Below, piece after piece: positions 33,353 to 42,457 of a DNA stretch of 64,000 nt; positions within the stretch are counted from its first letter, which is position 1; the number at the start of each line of letters is the position of its first letter. The notes under the pieces are model-generated. The model made no database searches. It was not told the origin of the DNA and worked only from the letters and a program-made list of their open reading frames with translations. The position numbers and the translations under genes were made by a program. Origin of the DNA: JBOZRQ01 sp050789255 (GTDB lineage: Bacteria > Bacillota > Sulfobacillia > Symbiobacteriales > Symbiobacteriaceae); contig JBOZRQ010000007.1 in NCBI GenBank assembly GCA_050789255.1, forward strand, positions 62,001 to 126,000, written 5' to 3'.

Positions 33353-34186
33353 TTACTTCTTACGGCGGCTCACAATATACTTGTCGGACTTGTTCTTGGA
33401 CTTGCGAGTCTTGTAACCCAGGGTCGGCTTGCCCCACGGGGTGACCGGGCTCGGACGACCGATCGGGGACTTGCCTTCACCACCACCATGCGGGTGGTCG
33501 ACCGGGTTCATAACGACACCGCGGACGGTCGGGCGGATGCCCATGTGGCGCTTGCGGCCGGCCTTGCCGATCACGACGTTCTCGTGCTCGAGGTTGCCGA
33601 CCTGGCCAACGGTGGCCCGGCAGGTCAGGTGGACCTTGCGCTGCTCACCGGAGGGGAGGCGCAGAAGGGCCATGCCGCCTTCCTTGGCCATGATCTGGGC
33701 GGAGGAACCGGCGGAGCGGACCAGCTGGCCGCCGGCGCCGGGCCGGAGCTCAACGTTGTGCACCACGGTACCAACAGGGATGTTGGCCAGGGGCAGAGCG
33801 TTGCCGATCTTGATGTCGGACTCAGGGCCGCTGACGACCGAGTCGCCGACGTTCAGGCCAACGGGGGCGAGGATATACCGCTTCACGCCGTTGGCGAACT
33901 GGATGAGAGCGATACGGGAGGTGCGGTACGGATCGTATTCGATGGCGACAACCTTAGCAGCCATGCCGTCGAACTCGTTGCGCTTGAAATCGATAACCCG
34001 GTACATCCGCTTGACGCCGCCGCCCTGATGTCGGACGGTAATGCGGCCGTAGACGTTGCGGCCGGCCTTCTTGGTGAGACGCTCCAGGAGAGACTTCTCC
34101 GGACTCGTCTTGGTGATCTCCTCGAAGGTGTGGCTCGTCATCTGGCGGATACCCGGGGAAGTGGGCTTAAAGCTCTTGATTCCCAT
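33353..34186 (-). CDS. rplB: 50S ribosomal protein L2
   Basis: A 277-residue protein close to the peptidyl-transferase centre: GIKSFKPTSPGIRQMTSHTF, GRNVYGRITVRHQGGGVKRM, VVMNPVDHPHGGGEGKSPIG, with the conserved His of the DHPHGGGEG loop. RBS AAGGAGGG. Confidence 0.98.
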   Translation of the reverse strand: MGIKSFKPTSPGIRQMTSHTFEEITKTSPEKSLLERLTKKAGRNVYGRITVRHQGGGVKRMYRVIDFKRNEFDGMAAKVVAIEYDPYRTSRIALIQFANGVKRYILAPVGLNVGDSVVSGPESDIKIGNALPLANIPVGTVVHNVELRPGAGGQLVRSAGSSAQIMAKEGGMALLRLPSGEQRKVHLTCRATVGQVGNLEHENVVIGKAGRKRHMGIRPTVRGVVMNPVDHPHGGGEGKSPIGRPSPVTPWGKPTLGYKTRKSKNKSDKYIVSRRKK

Positions 34187-34198
34187 CGTGTACCCTCC

Positions 34199-34483
34199 TT
34201 ACAGGCCCTCGAAGACCTTGATGCTGTCGCCTTCCTTGAGCTGGACGATGGCCTTCTTCCAGTCGGAGCGGCGGCCGGTGAACTTGCCAACACGGCGTTC
34301 CTTGCCCATCATGCGGATGGTGTTGACGCCGGTCACGGTGACGCCGTAGATCTTCTCGATGGCGTCAGCGATCTGAGTCTTGTTCGCGTCGAGGCGAACC
34401 TTGAAAGCATACTTGCCCTCGCCCATCTTGGCAACGGCCTTTTCAGAGATGAGCGGCTTGAGGATCAGGTCGCGAGCGTCCAT
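34199..34483 (-). CDS. rplW: 50S ribosomal protein L23
   Basis: A 94-residue exit-site protein that docks SRP and trigger factor: DARDLILKPLISEKAVAKMG, YAFKVRLDANKTQIADAIEK, VNTIRMMGKERRVGKFTGRR. Its ATG overlaps the rplD stop as TAATG. Confidence 0.98.
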   Translation of the reverse strand: MDARDLILKPLISEKAVAKMGEGKYAFKVRLDANKTQIADAIEKIYGVTVTGVNTIRMMGKERRVGKFTGRRSDWKKAIVQLKEGDSIKVFEGL

Positions 34484-35106
34484 TAGCCGAGCACCTCCTC
34501 AACCTTCGCCACGGCATCCTTGGTGAGGACGAGCTTGCCGCCGTTGAGGACCTCATAGACGTTGAGGTTCCGGGCGGAGTTGCTGTTGACACCGGGGATG
34601 TTGCGAGCGGACTTGTAAACGTTCACGTTCTGCTCACCGGTCACGATGAAGGCCTTCTTCGCGGCGTTCAGCTTGGTGAGCAGCGTGGCGACCTCAGCGG
34701 TCTTGGGAGCGGCGAGATCGAAGCTGTCGAGAACGATCACATCACCGGCAGCCACCTTGGCGCTGAGGGCCTGGCGGAGAGCGGCGCGACGGGCCTTCTT
34801 GGGCATCGTCCAGCCAAACTCGCGGGGATGCGGACCGAACGCGACGCCACCATGACGCCAGTGCGGGGCACGGGTGGAACCCTGGCGGGCACGGCCGGTG
34901 CCCTTCTGGCGCCACGGCTTCTTGCCGCCGCCAGAGACTTCGGAGCGGGTCTTGGTGTCGGAAGTACCCTGACGCTGGTTAGCCAGATACATCTGCACAA
35001 CCTCGTGCAGAAGGCCCTGGTTCACCTCGGCCCCAAAAACGGCGTCCGAAAGGGTGATCTCCCCGACGGTGGCGCCTTCACGATTATATACGGCCACTTT
35101 CGGCAT
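34483..35106 (-). CDS. rplD: 50S ribosomal protein L4
   Basis: A 207-residue protein with the exit-tunnel loop: RQGTSDTKTRSEVSGGGKKPW, RQKGTGRARQGSTRAPHWRH, GGVAFGPHPREFGWTMPKKA. In many bacteria L4 autoregulates the S10 operon. RBS AAGGAGG. Confidence 0.98.
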   Translation of the reverse strand: MPKVAVYNREGATVGEITLSDAVFGAEVNQGLLHEVVQMYLANQRQGTSDTKTRSEVSGGGKKPWRQKGTGRARQGSTRAPHWRHGGVAFGPHPREFGWTMPKKARRAALRQALSAKVAAGDVIVLDSFDLAAPKTAEVATLLTKLNAAKKAFIVTGEQNVNVYKSARNIPGVNSNSARNLNVYEVLNGGKLVLTKDAVAKVEEVLG

Positions 35107-35130
35107 GTCTTGTTCCTCCTTTCGGGACGA

Positions 35131-35769
35131 CTAGCGGGCCTTGGCGGCCTTCACAGAGTCACGGATCGTGATCAGAGCGCCCTTGGCTCCGGGGACGGCG
35201 CCCTTGATGAGAATCAGGTTGCGATCGGCGTCAACACGCACAATCCGCAGGCCCTGGACGGTGACCTTCTCAACGCCCAGGTGGCCGGGCAGCTTGCGGC
35301 CCTTGGGAACACGCGCCCAGGAGCGCTTGCCCAGGGAGCCCGGAGCCCGGTGATATTTCGAGCCGTGGGCCTCGGGACCACGATGGAAGCCCCACCGCTT
35401 GATGCCACCAGCAAACCCCTTACCACGAGACATGCCGCTGACATCAACCAGATCGCCCTCGGCGAAGATGTCGGCTTTAATCTCGTCGCCCACGTTCAGG
35501 GCGTCGATGCTCTCTAGTCGGAACTCCCGCAGATAGCGGGTCGCCTTCACGTTGTGCTTGGCAAAGTGGCCCTTGGCAGGCTTGTTTACCAGCTTCTCCT
35601 TGATGCTGTCGAAACCGACCTGAACAGCGTTGTAGCCGTCCGTATCAGTCGTCTTTTTCTGGACGACGGTGCACGGACCGGCTTCCACGACGGTGACGGG
35701 GACGATCTTGCCATCGGCGGCGAAGATCTGGGTCATGCCCAGCTTCTTGCCCAGGATGCCTTTCTTCAC
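35131..35769 (-). CDS. rplC: 50S ribosomal protein L3
   Basis: A 212-residue L3: KKGILGKKLGMTQIFAADGK, MSRGKGFAGGIKRWGFHRGP, SLGKRSWARVPKGRKLPGHL. GTG 35769 is eight bases after GGAGG and gives the typical N-terminus; upstream in-frame codons overlap the RBS itself. Confidence 0.98.
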   Translation of the reverse strand: MKKGILGKKLGMTQIFAADGKIVPVTVVEAGPCTVVQKKTTDTDGYNAVQVGFDSIKEKLVNKPAKGHFAKHNVKATRYLREFRLESIDALNVGDEIKADIFAEGDLVDVSGMSRGKGFAGGIKRWGFHRGPEAHGSKYHRAPGSLGKRSWARVPKGRKLPGHLGVEKVTVQGLRIVRVDADRNLILIKGAVPGAKGALITIRDSVKAAKAR

Positions 35770-35899
35770 GGAAGCCACCTCCAAATCAGTGGTCGCAGGG
35801 CTCTCGGGCTACTTGAACAGGCTCTCCCGGTCCCGGCGACATGATTGATACACGCAGGCCGCCTGAGGCCTGGCCGGGGTAGCGATTCCCCGGACTTGA

Positions 35900-36208
35900 C
35901 TACAGCTTGATCTCGATGTCGACGCCGGCGGGCAAGTCGAGCTTCATGAGCGCCTCAACGGTCTTGGAGGTGGGCTCCAGGATGTCGATCAGGCGCTTAT
36001 GGGTGCGCATCTCGAACTGCTCACGGATGTCCTTCTCGCCGTTGGGGGCAGTCAGGATCGTGTAGATGTTCTTCTCGGTGGGCAGCGGGATCGGGCCGCT
36101 TACGCTGGCGCCGGTGCGCTGAGCCGTCTCCACGATCTTGGCGGCGGAGGTGTCGAGCATCTTGTGATCGAAGGCCCGCAGCTTAATGCGGATCTTCTGA
36201 TTGGCCAT
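35900..36208 (-). CDS. rpsJ: 30S ribosomal protein S10
   Basis: A 102-residue protein, also the NusE component of transcription antitermination complexes: NQKIRIKLRAFDHKMLDTSA, SGPIPLPTEKNIYTILTAPN, EMRTHKRLIDILEPTSKTVE. RBS GAGGAGGG. Confidence 0.98.
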   Translation of the reverse strand: MANQKIRIKLRAFDHKMLDTSAAKIVETAQRTGASVSGPIPLPTEKNIYTILTAPNGEKDIREQFEMRTHKRLIDILEPTSKTVEALMKLDLPAGVDIEIKL

Positions 36209-36272
36209 CTTTCATTTCCCTCCTCTGATAGAGCGTAGGGCTCCGCAGTTAGTGAACCACAAGCCCACTGAC

Positions 36273-36299
36273 GGGGGTCCGGCCAAGGGCCGGACCCCC
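36273..36299 (-). other. Perfect 12-bp hairpin between tuf and rpsJ
   Basis: GGGGGTCCGGCC (36273-36284) and GGCCGGACCCCC (36288-36299) form a very stable stem with a 3-base loop. The minus strand continues GTCAGTGGGC, without a U tract, so it is probably an RNA-processing or stability element, or a weak attenuator, dividing the str and S10 parts. Confidence 0.6.
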
Positions 36300-36316
36300 G
36301 GGCAGGCTTAGTAATC

Positions 36317-37504
36317 TTAGCCGTGGATGGTGGCGACGCGGCCGGCGCCCACGGTACGGCCACCCTCACGGATGGCGAAGCGGAGGCCTTCCTCCATGGC
36401 GATCGGGGTGATCAGCTCGACTTCGATGCTCACGTTGTCACCAGGCATAACCATCTCGACGCCCTCGGGCAGCTTGATGACGCCGGTCACGTCGGTGGTG
36501 CGGAAGTAGAACTGCGGGCGGTAGCCGTTGAAGAAGGGGTTGTGACGGCCGCCCTCTTCCTTGGAGAGGATATAAACAGCGCCGTTGAAGCGGGTGAAGG
36601 GCTTCACAGAGCCGGGCTTAGCCAGAACCTGGCCACGCTCGACGTCCTTCTTGTCGATACCGCGGAGGAGGGCGCCGACGTTGTCACCGGCCATAACCTC
36701 GTCCAGCAGCTTGCGGAACATTTCGAGGCCGGTGACGACGGTGGTCTTGGTCTCCTCGGACAGGCCGATGATGGAGACCTGCTCGCCGACCTTGACGCGG
36801 CCACGCTCGACGCGGCCGGTCACGACGGTACCACGGCCGGTGATGGTGAAGACGTCCTCAACGGGCATCAGGAAGGGCTTGGCATCGTCGCGCTCCGGGG
36901 TCGGAATGTAGGCGTCGACGGCGTCCATGAGCTCTTCGACAGCCTTGATCCACTCGGGCTTGTCGTTCAGGGCGCCCACGGCGGAGACCCGGACGAACGG
37001 GATGGTGTCGCCAGGGAACTCGTAGGAGGAGAGCAGCTCGCGGACCTCGAGCTCAACCAGCTCCAGCAGCTCGGGGTCGTCGACCATGTCGCACTTGTTC
37101 AGAGCCACGACGATGGCGGGAACGCCGACCTGGCGGGAGAGCAGGATGTGCTCACGGGTCTGGGGCATCGGGCCGTCAGCGGCGGACACGACGAGGATCG
37201 CGCCGTCCATCTGAGCAGCACCGGTGATCATGTTCTTAACATAGTCGGCGTGTCCAGGGCAGTCCACGTGAGCGTAGTGACGCTTGTCGGTCTCGTACTC
37301 AACGTGGGCGGTGTTGATGGTGATGCCGCGCTCGCGCTCCTCGGGAGCCTTGTCGATCGCGTCATAGGCCATGAACTGGGCCTTGCCCTTAGCAGCCAGA
37401 ACCTTGGTGATGGCGGCGGTGAGGGAGGTCTTGCCGTGGTCAACGTGGCCGATGGTGCCGATGTTGACGTGGGGCTTGGTACGCTCGAACTTAGCCTTAG
37501 CCAT
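36317..37504 (-). CDS. tuf: Elongation factor Tu
   Basis: A 395-residue GTPase that delivers aminoacyl-tRNA. G1 GHVDHGKTSL, switch I RGITINTAHVEYET, G3 DCPGHADYVKNM with the catalytic His, G4 NKCDMVDD, and C-terminal RFAIREGGRTVGAGRVA. Full length, RBS AAGGAGG. The only tuf copy in the window; it follows fusA. Confidence 0.99.
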   Translation of the reverse strand: MAKAKFERTKPHVNIGTIGHVDHGKTSLTAAITKVLAAKGKAQFMAYDAIDKAPEERERGITINTAHVEYETDKRHYAHVDCPGHADYVKNMITGAAQMDGAILVVSAADGPMPQTREHILLSRQVGVPAIVVALNKCDMVDDPELLELVELEVRELLSSYEFPGDTIPFVRVSAVGALNDKPEWIKAVEELMDAVDAYIPTPERDDAKPFLMPVEDVFTITGRGTVVTGRVERGRVKVGEQVSIIGLSEETKTTVVTGLEMFRKLLDEVMAGDNVGALLRGIDKKDVERGQVLAKPGSVKPFTRFNGAVYILSKEEGGRHNPFFNGYRPQFYFRTTDVTGVIKLPEGVEMVMPGDNVSIEVELITPIAMEEGLRFAIREGGRTVGAGRVATIHG

Positions 37505-37591
37505 GTGAATAAATCCTCCTTACGGAATCTTATGGTTCGTCCCCCGTTAACGGGGTTGAAGCCACTGGTGTTATGCGATCCGACTGGTCTC

Positions 37592-39676
37592 TTAGCCCTT
37601 GCCCTGAGCCTTTTCGATGATCGGCTTGGCCACGTTCGCGGGGACTTCCTCGTAGTGGTCAAACTCCATCGTGTAGTTACCACGGCCCTGGGTGCGGGAG
37701 CGGAGGTCGGTAGCGTAACCGAACATTTCAGCGAGGGGAACCTGGGCCCGGATCACCTGGGCGCCCGAGCGGGCTTCCATACCCTCAATGCGGCCACGGC
37801 GGCTGTTCAGGTCGCCGATGACGTCGCCCATGTAGTCCTCCGGCACCACGACCTCGACCTTCATGTAGGGCTCGAGGAGGACCGGGTTGGCACGGCGGGC
37901 GGCTTCCTTAAGGGCCATGGAACCAGCGATCTTAAAGGCCATTTCGTTCGAGTCGACGTCATGATAAGAACCGAAGGTCAGGGTGACCTTGACGTCGATC
38001 AGCGGGAAGCCAGCGAGGATACCGTTCTGGGTAGCTTCGCGGGCGCCGTTTTCGATCGGGCCGATGTATTCCTTCGGAACGACACCGCCGACGATCTTGT
38101 TCTCGAAGACAAACCCGGCGTTCGGCTCGGAGGGCTCGAGGGAGATAACCGCATGGCCGTACTGGCCACGACCGCCGGACTGGCGGACGAACTTGCCTTC
38201 CACGTTCTCGACCTTGGACTTGATCGTTTCGCGGTAGGAAACCTGCGGCTTACCCACGTTCACGCCGACCTTGAACTCACGCTTCAGGCGGTCGACGATG
38301 ATCTCCAGATGGAGCTCGCCCATGCCTGCGATGATGGTCTGGCCGGATTCGGGGTTGGTGTACATGCGGAAGGTCGGATCCTCTTCCGCCAGCTTCGCCA
38401 GGCTCTGGCCCAGCTTCTCCTGGTCAGCCTTGGTCGCCGGCTCAACCGCGAGCTCGATAACGGGCTCGGGGAAGTCCATCGACTCGAGGATAACCGGGTT
38501 CTCTTCCAGGCAGAGCGTGTCACCGGTAGTGGTATCCTTCAGGCCTACGACAGCGGCGATGTCGCCGGTCTCGACGTTCGGGATGTCCTCACGGTGGTTG
38601 GCGTGCATCTGCACGAGGCGGCCGATGCGCTCACGCTTGCCCTTGGTGGCGTTCAGCACATAGCTGCCGCCGTCGAGGCGTCCGGAGTAAACCCGGATGA
38701 AGGTGAGGCGACCGACGAAGGGGTCGGTGGCGATCTTGAAGGCCAGGGCGGAGAAGGGCTCGCTGTCGTCGGCCTTGCGGACGATCGGCTCGCCGGTCTC
38801 GGCGCTGTGACCTTCGATCGGGGGGATGTCGAGCGGGCTGGGCATGTAGGCCAGAACCGCATCGAGCATGGGCTGAACGCCCTTGTTCTTATAGGAAGAG
38901 CCGCAGACCACCGGGGTGATCTTGCAGGCGATGGTCAGTGTACGCAGACCCCGCTGAATCTCTTCGATGGTGAGCTCCTCGCCGCCGAGGTACTTCTCCA
39001 TCAGCTGGTCATCAGCTTCGGCCGCAGCCTCGATCATCTCCATGCGGTAGAGCTCGACCTGGTCCTTCATGTCATCAGGAACCGGGGCTTCCTTGATGTC
39101 CTTGCCCTTGTCGTCACCGTAGATGATCGCTACGTTGCGCAGCAGGTCAACGACACCAACGAAGGTGTCCTCGGCGCCGATCGGGAGCTGAACAGCAACC
39201 GGGCGGGCCGCCAGGCGGTCCTTCATCATCTGCATGACCCGGAAGAAGTCGGCACCCAGGGTATCCATCTTGTTGACGTAGGCCATACGGGGAACCCCGT
39301 ACTTGTCAGCCTGGCGCCAAACGGTTTCGGACTGGGGCTGAACGCCACCCTTCGCGCAGAAGACCGTTACGGCGCCGTCGAGCACTCGCAGCGAGCGCTC
39401 AACCTCAACCGTGAAGTCCACGTGTCCGGGCGTGTCGATGATGTTAATGCGATGTTCCTTCCACCAGCAGGTGGTAGCAGCGGAGGTGATGGTGATGCCA
39501 CGCTCCTGCTCCTGCACCATCCAGTCCATCGTTGCGGCGCCCTCGTGAACCTCACCCAGCTTGTGGGTACGGCCCGTGTAGAAGAGGATACGCTCCGTGG
39601 TGGTGGTCTTGCCTGCGTCAATATGAGCCATGATACCGATATTGCGCAGCTTATCCAGCGTTACCTGTCTAGGCAT
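37592..39676 (-). CDS. fusA: Elongation factor G
   Basis: A 694-residue translocation GTPase. G1 AHIDAGKTTTTERIL, G3 DTPGHVDFTVEVERSL, G4 NKMDTLGADFFRV, domain II SALAFKIATDPFVGRLTFIR, domain IV HAVISLEPSEPNAGFVFENK. Normal length; RBS GGGGGG before ATG. Between rpsG and tuf. Confidence 0.99.
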   Translation of the reverse strand: MPRQVTLDKLRNIGIMAHIDAGKTTTTERILFYTGRTHKLGEVHEGAATMDWMVQEQERGITITSAATTCWWKEHRINIIDTPGHVDFTVEVERSLRVLDGAVTVFCAKGGVQPQSETVWRQADKYGVPRMAYVNKMDTLGADFFRVMQMMKDRLAARPVAVQLPIGAEDTFVGVVDLLRNVAIIYGDDKGKDIKEAPVPDDMKDQVELYRMEMIEAAAEADDQLMEKYLGGEELTIEEIQRGLRTLTIACKITPVVCGSSYKNKGVQPMLDAVLAYMPSPLDIPPIEGHSAETGEPIVRKADDSEPFSALAFKIATDPFVGRLTFIRVYSGRLDGGSYVLNATKGKRERIGRLVQMHANHREDIPNVETGDIAAVVGLKDTTTGDTLCLEENPVILESMDFPEPVIELAVEPATKADQEKLGQSLAKLAEEDPTFRMYTNPESGQTIIAGMGELHLEIIVDRLKREFKVGVNVGKPQVSYRETIKSKVENVEGKFVRQSGGRGQYGHAVISLEPSEPNAGFVFENKIVGGVVPKEYIGPIENGAREATQNGILAGFPLIDVKVTLTFGSYHDVDSNEMAFKIAGSMALKEAARRANPVLLEPYMKVEVVVPEDYMGDVIGDLNSRRGRIEGMEARSGAQVIRAQVPLAEMFGYATDLRSRTQGRGNYTMEFDHYEEVPANVAKPIIEKAQGKG

Positions 39677-39808
39677 CTTGCACCCCCCTTTGTTGACTTT
39701 TTATCGAGCCACAACCGTGCCTAGAGCGCCAGGAGGGTTATGTACCTGGCGCGGGCTGCAGCTCCTGTTTGTAGCCGCAGCCCGAGCAAGTGGCCCGGTG
39801 CGGGCTTA

Positions 39809-40279
39809 CTACCAGCGGTAATGAGCGAACGGCTTGTTAGCCTCCGCCATCTTGTGCATTTCCTCACGCTTCTTAACAGCCGAGCCGGCGTTGTTGAAAG
39901 CGTCCATCAGCTCACCGGCCAAACGATCCTCCATGGTCCGCTCACCGCGGCCCCGGGAGTAGTTCACCAGCCAGCGGATGCCCAGGGCCTGACGGCGCTC
40001 AGGACGAACTTCCATCGGGACCTGGTAGGTGGCACCGCCCACACGACGGGGCCGGCACTCCAGCAGCGGCATAATGTTCTTCAGGGCGCCCTCGAGAACC
40101 TCGAGCGGCTCCTTGCCAAGCTTGTTGGCAGAGGTCTGAAGAGCGTTGTAGAAGATGCGCTGCGCGAGGCCCTTCTTGCCCTCGAGCATAACCTTATTGA
40201 TCACGCGAGTGACCAGTTCCGAGTTGTAAATCGGATCCGGCAGCACTTCGCGCTTGGGAACGTGTCCCTTACGCGGCAT
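39809..40279 (-). CDS. rpsG: 30S ribosomal protein S7
   Basis: A 156-residue head-assembly initiator: MPRKGHVPKREVLPDPIYNS, VTRVINKVMLEGKKGLAQRI, RWLVNYSRGRGERTMEDRLA. RBS AAAGGGG. Its gene product can repress the str operon in other bacteria. Confidence 0.98.
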   Translation of the reverse strand: MPRKGHVPKREVLPDPIYNSELVTRVINKVMLEGKKGLAQRIFYNALQTSANKLGKEPLEVLEGALKNIMPLLECRPRRVGGATYQVPMEVRPERRQALGIRWLVNYSRGRGERTMEDRLAGELMDAFNNAGSAVKKREEMHKMAEANKPFAHYRW

Positions 40280-40378
40280 GTTTGAAACCCCTTTCAGTAT
40301 TTCCCTTGGGTGGCAAGTATCTCCCGTATGGAGAAGCTTTGTCGATGGGGTCGACTACTCTTCCCACCCCTGGTTGGC

Positions 40379-40780
40379 CTACTTCTTCTTGGCGCCACCC
40401 TTGACCACGGCCTGCTTCTTCTTAGCGCCATACTTGGAGCGAGCCTGCTTGCGGCCAGCAACGCCAGCGGCGTCGAGCGTACCGCGAACGATATGGTAAC
40501 GGACACCGGGGAGGTCCTTAACACGACCACCGCGCACGAGCACGACAGAGTGCTCCTGCAGGTTGTGGCCGATGCCCGGGATGTAAGCGGTGACTTCGAT
40601 ACCGTTGGTCAAGCGAACACGAGCGATCTTACGAAGCGCGGAGTTCGGCTTCTTGGGGGTCGTGGTCTTAACCACGGTGCACACGCCACGCTTGAAGGGG
40701 TTGTTCTTCAGCGCAGGGGCAGTGGACTTCTCGGCGAGGACCTCGCGGCCCTGGCGAACCAGCTGATTAATCGTCGGCAC
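40379..40780 (-). CDS. rpsL: 30S ribosomal protein S12
   Basis: A 133-residue decoding-centre protein: PTINQLVRQGREVLAEKSTA, TTPKKPNSALRKIARVRLTN with Lys42/43-type residues, and VVLVRGGRVKDLPGVRYHIV with the second streptomycin-related Lys, both wild-type-like. GTG 40780 yields the usual MPTINQL N-terminus; the earlier GTG is part of the GGAGGTG ribosome-binding site. Confidence 0.98.
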   Translation of the reverse strand: MPTINQLVRQGREVLAEKSTAPALKNNPFKRGVCTVVKTTTPKKPNSALRKIARVRLTNGIEVTAYIPGIGHNLQEHSVVLVRGGRVKDLPGVRYHIVRGTLDAAGVAGRKQARSKYGAKKKQAVVKGGAKKK

Positions 40781-40837
40781 GGACTGATGCACCTCCTTCC
40801 ATTGGGGCTATCCAATAAAATTGGTAAGTAGCCCTGG

Positions 40838-41089
40838 TCAGGCATCGAGGATCGCAGCAGCGGCAGCGCCGACTTCGATCCCACACGCTTTGCCCAGCGC
40901 CAACATGGACTCAGCGTACACCACTTCGAGGCTTCTCTCCCGGGCCAGCTTAGCCAGCTCACGGGTGATATGCTCCTCAGCATCCTTCGCGATGAAGACC
41001 GTGCGGGTTGTGCCCTTCTCGATCGCCTTCGCGGTCTGCTTGGTCCCGATGCTCTTCTTCCTCGCAGTTTTGAGCCGCTCCAAAGACAT
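40838..41089 (-). CDS. L7Ae-family ribosomal protein (YbxF-like)
   Basis: An 83-residue L7Ae/L30e-fold kink-turn-binding protein. It has LKTARKKSIGTKQTAKAIEK, GTTRTVFIAKDAEEHITREL and AESMLALGKACGIEVGAAAA. It matches YbxF, which precedes rpsL in Bacillus and binds kink-turn RNA. It is the first gene of the str run, with its own promoter and RBS CAGGAGGG. Confidence 0.93.
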   Translation of the reverse strand: MSLERLKTARKKSIGTKQTAKAIEKGTTRTVFIAKDAEEHITRELAKLARERSLEVVYAESMLALGKACGIEVGAAAAAILDA

Positions 41090-41120
41090 CGAAAAACCCT
41101 CCTGCGTGACGCACTTTCAT

Positions 41121-41149
41121 ATTGTACTCTGGCTGGTATGATGCGTCAA
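41121..41149 (-). promoter_or_regulatory. Sigma-A promoter of the str-S10-spc-alpha run
   Basis: On the minus strand TTGACG (41149-41144), 17 bases, TACAAT (41126-41121). It is about 30 bases upstream of the L7Ae gene, the only strong sigma-A-like promoter I noticed ahead of rpsL-rplQ. Confidence 0.85.
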
Positions 41150-41223
41150 GCAAAATAGCCTCTGGAAAGCGTTCCAGCGCGTATTTCCGCGGCTTTTCGC
41201 GCGTTTTCTTCGGCTTCCAGAGT

Positions 41224-41823
41224 TTACTCCTTCACCGAGCGGAATACGTGGTATCCCGCCTCGCGCTCGACGTCATCAACGTTGCCAAAGGTCTGCTGCA
41301 TCTTCTTCTTCATGCTGGGGGCGCCCTGCTTGGTCTGGATCACGACCCACAGCGAGCCGCCGGTCCGGAGCGCAGCATGTGCCTCATCGACAATCCGGTA
41401 GATCACTGCCTTACCAGCCCGAATGGGCGGGTTGGTCAGCACATGGTCGAAGGTGATGCCGCGTACAGGTTCAAGGGCATCCCCTACCCTTACCTCGGCA
41501 TTTGCTATCCCATTCTCGTCCAGGTTCCGCCTGGCTAAACCGGCTGCCCGTTCGTTCACGTCGACCATGTACACCTTGCCCTGCGGGGCCAGCTTGGCTG
41601 CCGACATGCCGATCGGCCCATAGCCACAGCCTACGTCCAAAACGGTGGCATCGGGCTCCAGTTGCATCGCTTCTATTAATAGAGCGCTGCCAAAGTCAAT
41701 GCGGTCTCGGGAAAACACGGCCGTATCCGTAATGAACCGGAATTCCATGCCCCGGACCTTTCCGGTAAACGTGGCTTCCTCATGTTCCGTGGTCGGTCGC
41801 GCCGTGTAATAATGCTCGCTCAA
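41224..41823 (-). CDS. Class I rRNA-type methyltransferase (RsmC/YbxB-like)
   Basis: A 199-residue methyltransferase of the RsmC group, which makes m2G in 16S rRNA in E. coli. SAM motif I is TVLDVGCGYGPIGMSAAKLA (about residues 60-79), the acidic residue is in VYMVDVNERAAGLARRN, and the N6/N2-methylase motif NPPI appears in FDHVLTNPPIRAGK. In Bacillus ybxB lies between rplL and rpoB; here it follows rpoC and precedes the L7Ae gene. The target rRNA base is inferred from the family. Confidence 0.86.
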   Translation of the reverse strand: MSEHYYTARPTTEHEEATFTGKVRGMEFRFITDTAVFSRDRIDFGSALLIEAMQLEPDATVLDVGCGYGPIGMSAAKLAPQGKVYMVDVNERAAGLARRNLDENGIANAEVRVGDALEPVRGITFDHVLTNPPIRAGKAVIYRIVDEAHAALRTGGSLWVVIQTKQGAPSMKKKMQQTFGNVDDVEREAGYHVFRSVKE

Positions 41824-41888
41824 ACAGAACCCCCCGGTGGCAATGACTCCAGCCGCGCAATGTTATCTTAAACTTTTCCCAAACGCAA

Positions 41889-41917
41889 GGCGCGCGGCCA
41901 TTAAAGTTCCGCGCGCC
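41889..41917 (-). terminator. GC-rich hairpin upstream of the methyltransferase gene
   Basis: GGCGCGCGG and CCGCGCGCC form a perfect 9-bp stem with an 11-base loop in the 269-base gap between the small membrane-protein gene and the methyltransferase. The minus strand continues TTGCGTTTGG, a poor U tract. No other feature is seen in this gap. Confidence 0.5.
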
Positions 41918-42092
41918 CACAATTACCATAAGTAGTGTTGACCCTAACCTGGACGGGTCTCCGTTACTCGCCTCGGCGCTTTCGTCCCATGCAACCAGAG
42001 CCGTGCGGCAAAGTCCGCATCGCCATCGAAGCGGGATCTGCCTCCTCCGCAGACAGGGCGTAGTCAATCTCCAAACACCTGATACGCGTTGT

Positions 42093-42323
42093 TCAGCGGC
42101 GAGGATACTCAACTTTGATGAAGACAGAAGCACCGAACCCCAGAAATGCCAAGACCGTCAGAATCGCTCCGCCCCACACCAGGACACGGCCGACTCGGCG
42201 GGCGGTCTCGGTTTGAGAGGCCTTGGGAATCATGGCACCGGCTCCAAGACTCAGCATGCCAAGCACCAGCGGAACGGAGGGGAACTCAACAACCTTAATG
42301 AGGAACAGTCCTACATACTTCAT
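42093..42323 (-). CDS. Small hypothetical membrane protein
   Basis: A 76-residue protein with two hydrophobic segments (about residues 15-35, FPSVPLVLGMLSLGAGAMI, and 48-68, LVWGGAILTVLAFLGFGASV) joined by a basic loop (PKASQTETARRVGR). It ends VEYPRR. ATG is nine bases after GGGAG. I do not recognise a family. It is an insertion between rpoC and the methyltransferase relative to Bacillus order. Confidence 0.6.
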   Translation of the reverse strand: MKYVGLFLIKVVEFPSVPLVLGMLSLGAGAMIPKASQTETARRVGRVLVWGGAILTVLAFLGFGASVFIKVEYPRR

Positions 42324-42457
42324 GACATTTCACTCCCGCAGGCTGCTGGTCGCCGATGCCCAGAAGGATGCTCCAGGGCGCAAGGTAGTAGAGGATTAAC
42401 ACTAGCTTAGTGTATACATAACTGGACACGATAAAAGTCCCCCCAAATACCTAACGG

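Noticed and set aside
36323..39724. An 1133-codon open frame on the plus strand opposite tuf and fusA
   Set aside because: It is the antisense shadow of two highly conserved, strongly codon-biased genes; it has no RBS and no domain pattern.
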